From positions 5,605,129 through 5,669,128 of the forward strand of contig NC_135225.1 in NCBI RefSeq assembly GCF_052324685.1: a stretch of 64,000 bases of DNA, written 5' to 3'. The stretch is from Brachyhypopomus gauderio (Eukaryota > Chordata > Actinopteri > Gymnotiformes > Hypopomidae). Below, piece by piece: positions 12,213-23,989 of this stretch. The notes under the pieces are model-generated. The model saw only the letters and a program-made list of their open reading frames with translations, ran no database searches and had not been told where the DNA came from. A program made the position numbers and the translations under genes. Every line of letters starts with the position of its first letter. Within the stretch, counting starts at the first letter, position 1.

Positions 12213-12244
12213 CTCTAGACAAACAAATCTTTAAATCCAGGCTA

Positions 12245-12250
12245 TTTATT
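12245..12250 (-). terminator. Candidate polyadenylation signal for hells
   Basis: TTTATT on the plus strand reads AATAAA on the hells strand. It lies about 655 bases beyond the hells stop and just short of the hAT MITE, which would make 12245-12904 the 3' UTR. No RNA evidence is available. Confidence 0.4.
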
Positions 12251-12325
12251 CAAAACACACATGATCCACATATTAACCATACATGCAAAAAATATTCAAA
12301 GTGCTTTAAATTGACATTTCCGTTT

Positions 12326-12359
12326 AATGTTGACAATTTGGTGAGCAGTTGTCAACATT
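12326..12359 (-). other. Perfect 11-bp hairpin in the presumed hells 3' UTR
   Basis: The arms aatgttgacaa (12326-12336) and ttgtcaacatt (12349-12359) are exact inverted repeats with a 12-base loop. In the hells transcript this could fold as a stem-loop. Its function is unknown. Confidence 0.5.
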
Positions 12360-12904
12360 TCTCAATTTTAAAATGTCATGTGAACTGCTTGGACCCAAAA
12401 AACAAAAATAAGGTGCATTAAAACCTCTCATTAAAACCCAATGAAACATTGCCTTTGTGAACATCATACAAGCACGCCAAATTATAAAACAACCTTCCAT
12501 AAGAGAATAACCATCAGTTTAGGACAACAAAAAAAAACAGCGGTGTACTCCACAGGTCCGGAAAGCATCATATGGCCAAAGTTGGGCTCTATACACTTTT
12601 GATGGATTGTTTGATTTGCCGAGGACAGTCCTATTATAATTATTCGATGCAGTTACTGAGGTCTGCAGCCAGTAAAGAAGCACACACGAACAAGCGCCTT
12701 CTAACATTACGGTCCTGGCAAAGCTTCTGACCACTACTATTTCACTACCTTTCAAATGAAATAATTATATGGAAACAACAGCAGTTAACAAAAGCATCCT
12801 ACATAACTTTACTCTTCCCATGAACAGCAGTTGAAGACCAGTTTGCTGGAGAGGTGCCATCTACAACGTCTCCGTCATCTTTAACGTGAGGACCCGCTGA
12901 GCGC

Positions 12905-13726
12905 TCACAGCAGACAGATGTCAGAGTTTCCTTCCTCAGTCTCAACCACCCTAAACACACCATCCTTCTCTTGTTTGACACTTTTCTTGGCTTGATCTGA
13001 AATAAATTACACAAAATCATGTAAAAACAATAACCCTGCAGTTTCTCTCTCTCTCTCTCACACACAAAGGAATGCAACAAATACACCATGACCAGTACAG
13101 CTCTGTAAACTCAGTGGTAACCTGTAAGCCCTTTTAATAGAGCAGACGCTGCTCTACTTACCAAACAGGTCGCTGCGATCCAACAATATGTTGAGATCTG
13201 TGTCACTGATGACTTTCCCTTTGGTGCTCTTGATTGCCCTGAAACAGACGTACAGTAGAACATGACAGTGTTCAGATATTGCAGCTTGGCCAACTGACGT
13301 GACCCGATATGGAGACACCGTCCATTAGCTCACAGAATACATATTCCCAATAGGACCTTATTTTTTGTACTAAATCTTCTGTAGGCCTGTACTTTTAGTA
13401 CAGTCACTAGTACTAGATTCATGTTCCTACATATAAACATTTGAAAACATTTTCACTTATGAAAAGACAAAAAAATTATCTCTGAATGTAATTCATTTTC
13501 ATGTTTTTCCATCCCTTATAATACACAACATTGCAAAGTTTGTGCGCTCAGGTGTTCATGCAGCGTGAGGCTGAACGCAGTACCTGTCGTATTCTCTGGA
13601 GTTGAGCAGATCCCTGAGCTCATTCACATCCATACAACTCTTGGACTGCTTGAGTTCAGCTTTCCCTCCTTTAAACTTGCCTGAAGAAAGAGGACATGAA
13701 AATATGGGTTGTAGACGGGGGAGGAG

Positions 13727-13767
<41 letters not shown>

Positions 13768-16700
13768 CGTGTAATATCTGCTGTGTTAACACACCAGCAA
13801 CACACACATGGCTTTTTCTGCTGTTTGAGTTAACCACTTACTGCATGAACTGTTTAAAGGTCTAGAGAAGCAAATATGAGAATGTTTACAAACTTGAGGG
13901 TTTTTTTTACGCTTTATTATGCATTGAGCACAAAGTATATTCACTTGCACTCCCTGGTGGACAAAACCCATTTTGTTGGGCAGCTCCCTGAAGTAGAGAA
14001 AAGTTAAAAGATTCGATTTCTGTATTTTATAAACGTACTTTTATGAATGACCATCTTCTCCAGTTTGCGCTTGACAGACGCGATCTCGAGGATCTTCTCG
14101 TCAATAGTGTTCGCCGTGATGAGACGGTACACCACCACCGGCTTGGTCTGGCCGATGCGGTGACACCGATCCTGGGCCTGCAAGTCTGCCTGGGGGTTCT
14201 GTAGATGAGCGCACAGTAAATTACTCTTAAAGAGCTGATGAACATCTGACGACATGTTTTTTGCCATTTCACAATTGTAAGGAAGTTGGGGGGGGGGGGG
14301 GGGGGGGGGGGTAAAATGGTGGGTGTCACGTGTACTGCTTGGCAGAGCAGGAGAGATAAATACCCAGTCACTGTCATATATGATGACCGTGTCCGCAGCT
14401 GTGAGGTTGATCCCAAGTCCACCAGCTCTTGTGCTTAGGAGGAAGATGAATACCTCTGGATCCGAGGAGAATTTCTTCATCTGCGGCAAACAGAATTGGA
14501 TTAACAGATGCATTCAAATGAACACGGTTTGTATGTCATCTCCAACACCTTTGAGGCATCGCAAAATAAAATAAATGCTACATACATTCTCATCTCTCTC
14601 CGTGTACTTCATGCTACCATCCAACCGGCTGTACTGATAATTCCTCAGATAACAGTAATCCATCAGAATGTCCAAGATTGAAGTCATTTGACTGAAGATT
14701 AGCACCTGTCAAACCAATCAGAAGTCAAACTACAAATGTAAGACATGATACAATACAGGAATACCAAACAAATTGTTTTTAATCGGGGGAGGGTTTAACC
14801 TTATGTCCTCTCTTTTTTAGTTCTGGAAGCATTCTGTCCAGAATCAAAAATTTTCCTGATGACTCCACCAGCTGTTCATCAATCTTTAACGCAAACACAA
14901 CATTTTCACATAAATGGTGAAGAGTCATGTTTCTCGTGTCCGTCACACACAGGTCTCATCTATTCAAGAAATCAGCTTCATGATCCTTGAAAAAGAGGCT
15001 GTTGTAAAGTTGAACTTACCTTGAACTGATCAGTGCCAGGGATGAGAGGATACTCTATGAGGTACGGATGATTGCAGCATCTCTTCAACAGCATCAGTAT
15101 ATTCTGTAGCTTCAGGTTGATCTGGGCATCTGCAGGCATCTGAACATCTAGCACAGGGACAAAACTGAAGATACACCAAAAAGTATCAAAAAAAGTATCA
15201 AGTCAGTTTGACTTCTAAAGCGAACACATAAAATTATGGCTAATTACACAGAATTGTAATCCAAGCAATACTGACTCCTTCTGAGACTCCATTTCCTTCT
15301 GAATTTTCTCAGCGTATTTCTCGAGGTCACTGTAAGAATCACTGCTGTTTTCGTAGTAGTCCACCATCTTTCGACATCTACGTTTTGGCCGCCCGGTGGA
15401 TGACATCGGCACCGGTGTAGCGTCGTTCTTGTTTAATGGAAATAAAAATACATGACTATTTTATAATGGTGAATTGAAAATCTGTACTATGCATATGCCA
15501 TACACAACGACCTTACCTTCTCCTGGCCAAGGACCTTTGCAATTGTTCTGTCAACAATAGCCCTGTAAAAGCATTCCTGTTTGGGGGTTAGAGGAGCATA
15601 CACCACTATCTCCTTCTTCGGTGGAACGTCCAGCGTTACGTCGGACTTCAGTCGTCTCAGTAGAAAGGGTGTGAGAATCTGTAAGAAATTTAGCTTGATG
15701 TAAATATTCAAAGATTTGAAATCTGAAATGCAACTATGGGCAAAACCTGAAAGTGCATTTTAAGGAACTCGTCGTTTCTGCGTAACGGTAACTTCTAAGC
15801 ACAAGTGTTTTAAGCTTGGTCCTTGTGTGCTCACCTGGTGAAGCATGTCCAGAATGTTCTTCTCCTGCTCATTGGCCACAATGGCGTCTGCACCTGAGCT
15901 CATGGTTCCGATGTCAAACCAAGACTCAAAGCTTTAAAGAAGAATCCACAAAATCAGATTGAAAAAACAAGATCATTATGCAGTACAGATCAAAATGTAC
16001 TTTTGCCAACTTGCATGTGATATTCCTCCGAACGACCAAATACCTCTTCAAGTCATCAAACACGTCTGGGAGGAGGAAATTAAGGAGAGACCAGAGCTCT
16101 GCGAGATTATTCTGCAGTGGAGTTCCCGTCAGGAGCAGCTTGTTATCGCTGGGCAGAAGCTTCAGCTCTCGCACCAAACGACAGTTCAAGTTCTTTATCC
16201 GATGGCCTTCATCGACTATCAGATACTTCCACTGGAAACGCTGGACAACAAATGGAAGGGACCATTGCTAACTTGTTTGACCTTTTACAAATTGACATTT
16301 CTCCAAAAATCTCAACACGTCAATCCAATTACTGGTGTATGGGATACTGAGTCTTACCTGAAGAAACTTCCTGTCAATCATGGCAATTTCAAATGAAGTG
16401 ACGACTACAGGGCGCATGTTCAGGGAACCCTGAGTCTTACGAATGTTCTTGATAAGGCTGCGTCTCTCAGCCTGCGAGCCATGGTAAAGCATTACAGTAA
16501 TCTAAAAAAAAAAACACACACACACACACAAGAAATCAGTTATGCCATGATACCACAAATAACAGAACCCTTATAACATGGTCACAAACAACCACTTAAA
16601 AAAAAAACCAAATGCCTTATAAATGCTGGGGAAAGTAAATTCTCCGTTTCAGTAATCTCACCTCTGGGGTGAAGTGCTTGAACTCACTAATCCAGTTGGG

Positions 16701-19411
16701 CAGCGTGGAAAGTGGTGCGACAACCAAAAACGGGCCCAGGACCTTCTTCTCGATCATCATGGCGATGTGAGCGATGCACTGGATGGTCTTCCCCAGCCCC
16801 ATCTCATCAGCCAGGATCCCGTTAATCCCGTTCTCCCACAGCATCTACGCCGCAAAACACCACCACATCAACACTCCCAACTCCAGCAAGACATGAAACA
16901 TCCACAACGTGGCTCGTACCGTGAGCCTCTCTGTCTCGCTTTTATGTTTTTTCTCCCCTGTGCAGACAGATGTCTGCAGGCATTTGATCACATTCTACCA
17001 CACACTCTGTGGTTCTTTGCTGTGTCTCCTGGTGCCTACTTACCCTAAGCCATTCAATGCCCTCCACCTGGTACCACCTCATCACCCCCCCGGTGAAGAG
17101 ATTGGGCTGATACAAGGGTACAGGCTGCCCGTTAACTGTCCTCTCGGGGTCCAGCATTTGCTTGGCGTTGTTCCGTACAGCTTCCGAGAGCCGGCCTTTT
17201 ATGTCAGAGTTTGAGTCACTTAAATTCTCTATATCCTCTGCTTCAAGTTTCTTTTGGGTAGGAGTCTCCTTCAAAGAGAACATTTAGTAAGACCTAAACA
17301 TGTAAACATTTGTTTGTTTATAGCCCTTCAGATGTGAGAATCAATTTTTAGTATTAGTACAAGATTTATTTCTGAAAACATGGCATTATTTCCCCAAGAA
17401 AATAAAAATCAGTTACCTCATCCATTTTCTGTCTTTTGGCTTTTGACAAGATTTCCTATAAAAACAAAAAGCTCGTCATGTGACTGTAGACTGAGGGCTT
17501 TGAAGATAATGTAGCCTACAAACTTCTATTTTTACAGAGAAACAGCTCAGTCATACAGCAATTAGACCTTACAGGATAGGGAAATATCTCACAGAACCCA
17601 GAGCAAAAAAACTCACTTCTTTTGACATAACATCTGCAATTTTGTAGTCTTCCTCTCTTTCTCGCTTTCTCCTATGAACTAAAAACAAAGACCAGTAAAC
17701 AAATAATCCAGGGGAAGAATGTTAAGACTTGCAGATAAACTCTTGGTTATTTTATTATGTCCTAAAATACAAATCTATACAAAACGTGCCAATTATTAAT
17801 GGCGGATACAGCAATGTACTGAAAAACAAGTAACAAAACTACAGATTACCTTTCTCTGCCTTTTTGCCATTGCCCTAAGGAATTAAAAGACAAACTGTTA
17901 GTCATGTGCTTATAATGATATTGCATGCTGGCATATTTAAAAACACGATACATAGTTCAAGAAACATCCCAGTCCATTCAAGAACACGTCTCATGTGGGG
18001 AAGTGTGCTGGGAAGCTTACCTTCTGTTCTGAAGCTGCTTGTTTCTTTTCCAGTCTCTCTTTTTTGTGTTTTTCCTGTATTAATTAAATAAGTTATTTCT
18101 CAAGAAGAAAAAATCTGAAATCTAGAATGTAGAAAAATGACACCAGTGTGTACAAAAGGAAGAGGTGGGCATGTGCTCAGCTTTGTTAGTGTTGTGATTC
18201 ACTAATATATAAACACTACATATCAAAAACCCTAGATGACCAGATGATAGTGATCTCAAATTAAAGATCCTTTAGAAACAGGGTATATATTGAATCCCAC
18301 ACAGGGATCTGAGGTTTGCAAGTATTTCTTTGGTTTCCCCATTGCCCTTACAGCTACACATTACAAGAACAAAGTCTATTCTGAATAAACTGTTCTTAGA
18401 ATAATCCAAGGTCCACGAAACGTTCCTCTTCTGGACCGAAGATCATACCTCCAGTTGCTGATGTTCCATTTTTGTAAGGAGAAATTTGGAGTAAATATTG
18501 CTCTTCTCCAACAGGTGCTGGAGCCTCTTAAATCGCATTTCTTGAGTTTCTTTTTCCCATGACTGCCTGGCCTGCAAAAGACAAAGCAGAAAATAAGTAT
18601 ATTAGAACATATAGAGCAATACTGTTGAAATCTGTGCTCACAGGTTTACAAACACACACAGAATTACATAACCATAACAGCCCTTTCAGTTAGGAAGCCT
18701 AATAGTTCATTAAATTAGTAATTTTATAAAGGGATGATGAGTTTTCCTATATTACCTTTTCCATCATTTCTCTTTCCTTTCTTTCTCCTTCTTCCATTAA
18801 GTTTTTTTCTTCCTCTTCCATCTCCTTGGTAATGAGCACATCTTCGTCTTGACATTTTACTGCAAGGGCAAAGCGCACACAAATTAAATGACCAGCCAAC
18901 CACTTAGACTCGAGTAAACTGCAGGAACTATAACGCATATATAAAAGTGTTGTTTGCACCATGGCACCACGAGATTGAACCCATCATGAGATTTAACCCA
19001 TACCTGCAGCGTCGACCTCCAGACAGGCGCCTTCTGGCTGCTCAGACTCGTTTGGCTTGGGGCACTGAGGAGACACACTGCGGGTCTCTTCTTTAACGCT
19101 GTGTTGGGGAAAATAAACAAGTTACTGACTGTATAGGTAAACAAACAAACAAACAAACGACTGGACAGGTAAATAAACAAACGACTGACTGGACAGGTAA
19201 ATAAACAAACAAATGACTGGACAGGTAAATAAACAAAAAGTAAATCGCAGCTGGGGTGCGGAATAGACGAGGTAAAAACCGAGACAAAAAGTATAAAAAG
19301 ATCTATGTAGCCAGCTATTTAGATATACTTATATCTGTTTAGATCTACTTGGTATTAAATATCTAGCTAGGAATCAGTTCAGCTGGTTTCTGTAAGGACT
19401 CACCCACTCAT
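12905..19411 (-). CDS. hells: HELLS/LSH, SNF2-family lymphoid-specific helicase (23 coding exons)
   Basis: HELLS is a nuclear ATP-dependent remodeller needed for DNA methylation of repeats. Exons 5'-3': 19404-19411, 19004-19098, 18756-18859, 18449-18571, 18021-18074, 17850-17874, 17617-17678, 17417-17455, 17044-17268, 16662-16844, 16358-16501, 16044-16240, 15835-15931, 15517-15678, 15276-15427, 15020-15164, 14800-14883, 14586-14705, 14364-14480, 14039-14198, 13584-13680, 13162-13238, 12905-12996. Phases all close, giving 853 residues (human about 838). An acidic/coiled N-terminus (about 50-130) precedes the SNF2 ATPase: Walker A DEMGLGKT at 258-265, Walker B DEGH at 364-367, TGTPLQNN just after, then the C lobe with [10 protein letters not shown] and [11 protein letters not shown] at about 719-729. 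The C-terminus has the family-typical LLDRSDL. The first coding exon is only 8 nt (ATGAGTGG); the model there rests on frame and on donor gtgagt. Exon 15 uses the less common donor gtcagt, chosen because only it keeps the frame. Confidence 0.95.
13731..13766. repeat. (CA)n microsatellite in a hells intron
   Basis: About 18 uninterrupted CA units lie in the intron between the exons at 14039-14198 and 13584-13680. Confidence 0.95.
14288..14311. repeat. Poly-G run of 24 bases in a hells intron
   Basis: An uninterrupted run of G on the plus strand (poly-C in the hells transcript) lies between exons 14364-14480 and 14039-14198. A run this long can be miscounted in sequencing, so its exact length is uncertain. 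Confidence 0.85.
19131..19240. repeat. Minisatellite in hells intron 1
   Basis: Three to four imperfect tandem units carry actggacaggtaaataaaca with a variable number of AAAC repeats. The array is about 30 bases upstream of the 3' splice site of coding exon 2. Confidence 0.85.
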
Positions 19412-19806
19412 CTTGCGTCTTTACCCGGATGAAAATACAAATGCAAATGCAAAAAGCAAATCTTGCGTACAGGAATGTAATAACTAGCGAGGTATGTACT
19501 CAATCTCACAATGTTTTGTTTTTTATCAATATACCACCGAGAAAACACAGATATAATAGTTCCCTATATCACTATTGTTCACCCGCTAGCGCTATTTATT
19601 CATCCACAAACGACCAAGAGCACAGCAAAGCACCAAGATCAGAGTTACAAAGAACTTAAATAACTTGCAACTTGCAGATTCTTAACAAATCTTCCAACTA
19701 AATGTCAGCTAACTAATTCAGCAAACGTGTGAAACACCCAAGACACTTGGACCACAAACCCAGACGGGAGAGCGACTGTGTGCTGAGACACGCCGAGACC
19801 GGAACA

Positions 19807-19820
19807 GTTTCGCGCCAATT
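19807..19820 (-). promoter_or_regulatory. E2F-like site in the hells upstream region (proximal)
   Basis: The plus strand reads gtttcgcgccaatt, containing TTTCGCGC, a good E2F match fused to a CCAAT-like ATTGG on the other strand. It lies about 400 bases upstream of the hells start codon. HELLS is known as an E2F target in mammals; binding here is inferred. Confidence 0.55.
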
Positions 19821-20050
19821 TGGACGCAACCATCTTAAGTTTTTGTGGGGTAAACTTAGATCTCGGTTACGATGTAAAACGTTTTGTTATATTTAAATTC
19901 CATTGAAATACTTTAATGTATTATTCGATTCATTCATTTAATATTCACTTTAACAGTTTTTTTATGTATTCCACAAGGAATTCCATGGATACGAATACCA
20001 TGCATACTGTACTCCCCCAGCCTTAAAGTGAGCGACCTGCTTACGTAATA

Positions 20051-20062
20051 TTTCCCGCGAAA
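20051..20062. promoter_or_regulatory. Perfect palindrome-like E2F site upstream of hells (distal)
   Basis: The sequence tttcccgcgaaa matches the canonical E2F consensus TTTSSCGC in both orientations. An ETS-like cttccggttt follows at about 20086. The pair suggests a cell-cycle promoter, possibly bidirectional, but I cannot identify a gene reading to the right. Confidence 0.55.
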
Positions 20063-20505
20063 GTTTCTGGCAAGGGGGGTGACTACTTCCGGTTTGTTTG
20101 TTGCAGGACTGTGTAGATATTTATTATTGCATGCAGCACAGTATCATTACAAAACAAGTTTGTGCGACATTTTACTTTTTTCTTTGCGAGTAGAATTTAT
20201 GGTAGTAAAGACGTTAACGTGCTACATGCACTATTGGCAATTTACCCGATCAAATATCAACCTAAGTAGGAGGCTGCGTGTACTTTGGTGAATATAGTTA
20301 AGACATTAGTGATAAATAAAATACTAGAGGTTAATATACCCGTTTGTTTTATAAAGCGAACTGTGTAGATAAACACGAACAGTTGGATAAAACCAGAACG
20401 TTTCACTTTAATTTCATAGCGCTGACTGAATATCAACCAGATGTTTAAAAAAATTGGGACACGGAAGTGGGAGAGAAAGCTTACACGTGGTCAGTGATTG
20501 CGGAG

Positions 20506-20515
20506 TGCGCATGCG
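20506..20515. promoter_or_regulatory. NRF1-like motif
   Basis: The sequence tgcgcatgcg matches the NRF1 core, with an ETS-like acggaagtgg at about 20460. Such pairs mark promoters, but no gene start is recognisable beside it. Confidence 0.3.
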
Positions 20516-23500
20516 TTAAAACAAACCACACACAAGATAAGCAAAGACTGATATAAACAAAGTAGCACATAGGTTGTAAACTCACGTTCGGTTTGTAAGA
20601 ATTATGTCCATCATTATTAAGAAAAATAAACGTATCTCCGTAATAAAACAGTATAAGAACACACTGTTGCTTCTGCAAATTGAGTTCCGTTTGTGTGGAA
20701 TCTGGAATCTTCATCCTGCCAAACATAAGTGGACGATTCACTGACCAAGACACGTTCCCCATCTAAAGTTCATATCTTTGGCTTAATTATGCTAAATTCA
20801 TAAACAGTGAGGCTGGTGGTAAGAGTAATCTATCAGGAGTTTACCAGAACATGAACGGTCATTTCTAAAGAGAGACCACTGTCTTTTTTTAGAACAGGGG
20901 TCAATATATAGATCAATATAAAGAAGAGAAGGAGAAATTAACAAGCAAGAATAAATGAGTAAAGCATGAAGCTGAACTGGGCCCAAACCTACCAAAGCAA
21001 CACTCATCTTAAACGAAGCCCACACCCCTCAGTGTCCTTCAACACGAGTCCTGTAACTCTAGTACAAACATTCTCTTCAAAAGGTATGTGAGCAAGAAGT
21101 TACAGCTTGGGGGTAGCAGACCTTGGATCAGGGCCACTGAGATATTAATACAAGCCGGTCAACAACAATGACAACACAACAAATCAGTAAATCATGTATG
21201 ATACTAATCAGCAATTACTAACGCATGTTAACTGTTAGAAAGTGTTTATAATTACGTCATGATTGACAGTTTTCAAACTTCCAAGTGCATCTCCTTCCTC
21301 TCCCCCATGAAAGGCAGATGACGTTATGGTAACATAATACGAGTCTTTCATGGAGAGGGACTCATTTAGAATAACTGGAATGAAGGAATGAAATGGCCCT
21401 GTAAATTTAGGAAAAAGAAAAGAAAAAAGAAAGGAAGCAGGTAAGGTAATTTATTTTCCTTCAGTTGTATCCCTTCTTTGTTCAAGCATTCAACCACAAG
21501 AGGTCAGCAAACACTGCATCCTGTCACAGTTTACAGCAAAGGTCCTGTTTCCTGAGCACCGATTAAACTTAGTCTTACAGAGTAAAATAATTACAAATAG
21601 ACTATCTCGGCAAGAACACAAATACAAGGGAATATAAACAACTTGAGATACATGGAGTCTGTTCCCCACAAATTCATTCTCAAAATTATGTGTTCATTCG
21701 CCTTAACTGTAGTGTCGTTCTTTAGCTTTTGTTCAGTTATGTGATGGAGAGGCTCACAACCTTGAGGTTCTAGCATTTCACTTCTGGCATTCAGCCTGAT
21801 TTGGAGGCTACAGTGTGTGGTGGCATCTGGCATAGTGAAGTCTGAGCCGGGGCCAGCAGTAGTGAGACAAAGGTGCCGCTGAAATTCTTCACGCTTGATA
21901 AGACGGATCAATTTACAAAACAGCTTTTTGTCAAAGGACAGGAGTCCCTCTTGCTCACTGCCCCGGAGCAGAGTTATCTTCTGCCTGGGCAAGTGTGTGA
22001 GCTGCTTCAGGTTTCTATTCAGTCTCCCTCAGCCTTAGGATGGGGTTACATTAGGGTCTCAGTTTAAGATGTTACCTAAAGTATGAGGTATAAGAAAGGG
22101 TGCTGTCGACATTTACACAGAAGTGAAACTGACATTGTTTTGAATATTTTGCACTCTTGTTTGTTTAGCCTTTGAAGATCTGGGGGCACTAATATGTATC
22201 TTGCTACTGATTTACAAAGACCTTTTGATTTAGAGGTTTGCAATTATGGAATGATAGTCGATCTACATTGATTAAATGTTTGAGGGTGAAAATGGCACAG
22301 TTTTGGCAAACAGTGATCCTTGCATTATATCACCTCTCTTTAGTATTCGTGTATTATCTTGGTCAGGCAGACATGCTGCACTGGGAGCATCGGACTCTGG
22401 TGTTCCAGGTAATCCAGGGGATTATTGTGGTGAAATGGCTGCCTGGAAACATATGGAAATGACCCATTACCCAATTTCCTCAATTGCGGGTCTTTGTTAT
22501 TTCAGTGAGACGGATGCCACACTCTTTGTGTGCACCTCTTGTCTAACCAAGGGGTCCCTTCTCTTTCCCTTATTTGCATTCTGGAACATCCCAAACACGG
22601 GTGCCACTTATCATGATTTATGTTTTTGAAGACTACCTGGTTCTGTTGTGCCAGATTCAACTGTGCATGACAAGTTTCATATTTTGTGCCATCTCACATT
22701 TGCTGTTGCTTTGAACCCCTAATTTAGTGATGGTGCCAGCTGTAGGTTCACTTTATTCTTTTCCCATATTCTCTTGTGAGAGCTAAGGGATTTCATTGTG
22801 CTTTCTCAACATTGTTATTTATGCAGTGGCTACAACCAAGGTAATAGCTCGTATAAAGTGTCTTGTGTGCCTCTGGAAGCATGTTGGGATCTTCCAAACT
22901 GTCTGTACTGTCTCTGGTAAAGAGACAGATACTGTCTGTCCGATTTCAATGATTTAATTTGTGTGTCAGAAAAATTTAGCAGAAAGAACAGATGTTGTCA
23001 TTCATCATTTAAATATATTTCTGTAATTTTATGGTTGTTTTTTGTTTGAAACATGCCACAAAAACTAATTTGTCTTCAAGCAGTTCAGTACTGTTATTAA
23101 GTAAGGTATATTCTGAATGTTAGTCAAAAACCCTACATGAATCAAACACGCAATGTTTAAAAATGTATTTAAATTGACAAGATTTGTAACGTGTTATGGG
23201 TTGCTTTACCAGCTCAAGAACACCTTATGCCACAGTTATAAAAATATGCTATCAATATTATTAAAAGTGCACAATATATAATATACACACAAATATAATA
23301 ACTAATACCTAACAGGCATTATCAGGGTGCCTGTATCATAAGAAGGCCTTCTATCATATCAAAACCTAATGGAATTCCTGTAAGATTCATGCAAAACATG
23401 CCCTACTCAAGCCAGTAGCTGAATCAAAGGAAACCCTAGCTGCAATTAAAATGAGATTTAGAAGGAGATACCAGCAGCCATGTTTTCTTGAGGGAAGAAA

Positions 23501-23989
23501 CATCAAAACAGGCACTGCTGTGATCACCCAGAGCAGGAGCAAATTATGCATAATTAGACTTTTCCTAGTTTAGTCAGCATCCTCTTCCTTTTTCAAGTCC
23601 AAATCATAATCTACTGAAGGTTTCACTAGTCAGTTCACAGTAGCTGTGCCAGATATAAGCAACAGAAAATATATACTTCCTATAAACAAATGTCCAAAGG
23701 AAAAACATGAGCACTGTAGCAAAATGCTGAGGGAACACATCAGTGGTAGTGCTATGACTCATATTTGATGATTACTCTTCTGTTTCATCTTTCACATTTT
23801 GCTCAATGCGAGGAAATGAGTTCTGGATGAGTTTTTTATGGAAACAGTATTTGGAGCGTGACAGGAAGTCCAGGCCTCTCCACAGCTGTGAAAGCTGCCA
23901 ACATGTAAGCTAACATGTTTCCATGACCAGAATGCCTCTGAGCTCATCAAGGAACAAACAAATTAGCATGGCAATAGAATACAAGTATC

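Larger units (their letters stand above)
19850..23981. other. Intergenic DNA without a recognised gene
   Basis: Apart from the E2F-like site at 20051 and an NRF1-like tgcgcatgcg at 20506-20515, I find no supported feature. Open frames of 60-130 codons occur on both strands (for example near 20481-20762 and 21591-21992), but they lack recognisable motifs, convincing splice partners or biased composition. The DNA is AT-rich throughout. Confidence 0.5.

Noticed and set aside
20481-20762. 93-codon minus-strand frame near the NRF1-like site
   Set aside because: No recognisable motif, AT-rich codon use and no splice partners; kept only as part of the orphan promoter observation.
21591-21992. 133-codon minus-strand frame, with an overlapping plus-strand frame
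   Set aside because: Composition looks non-coding, both strands are equally open, and no family is recognised.
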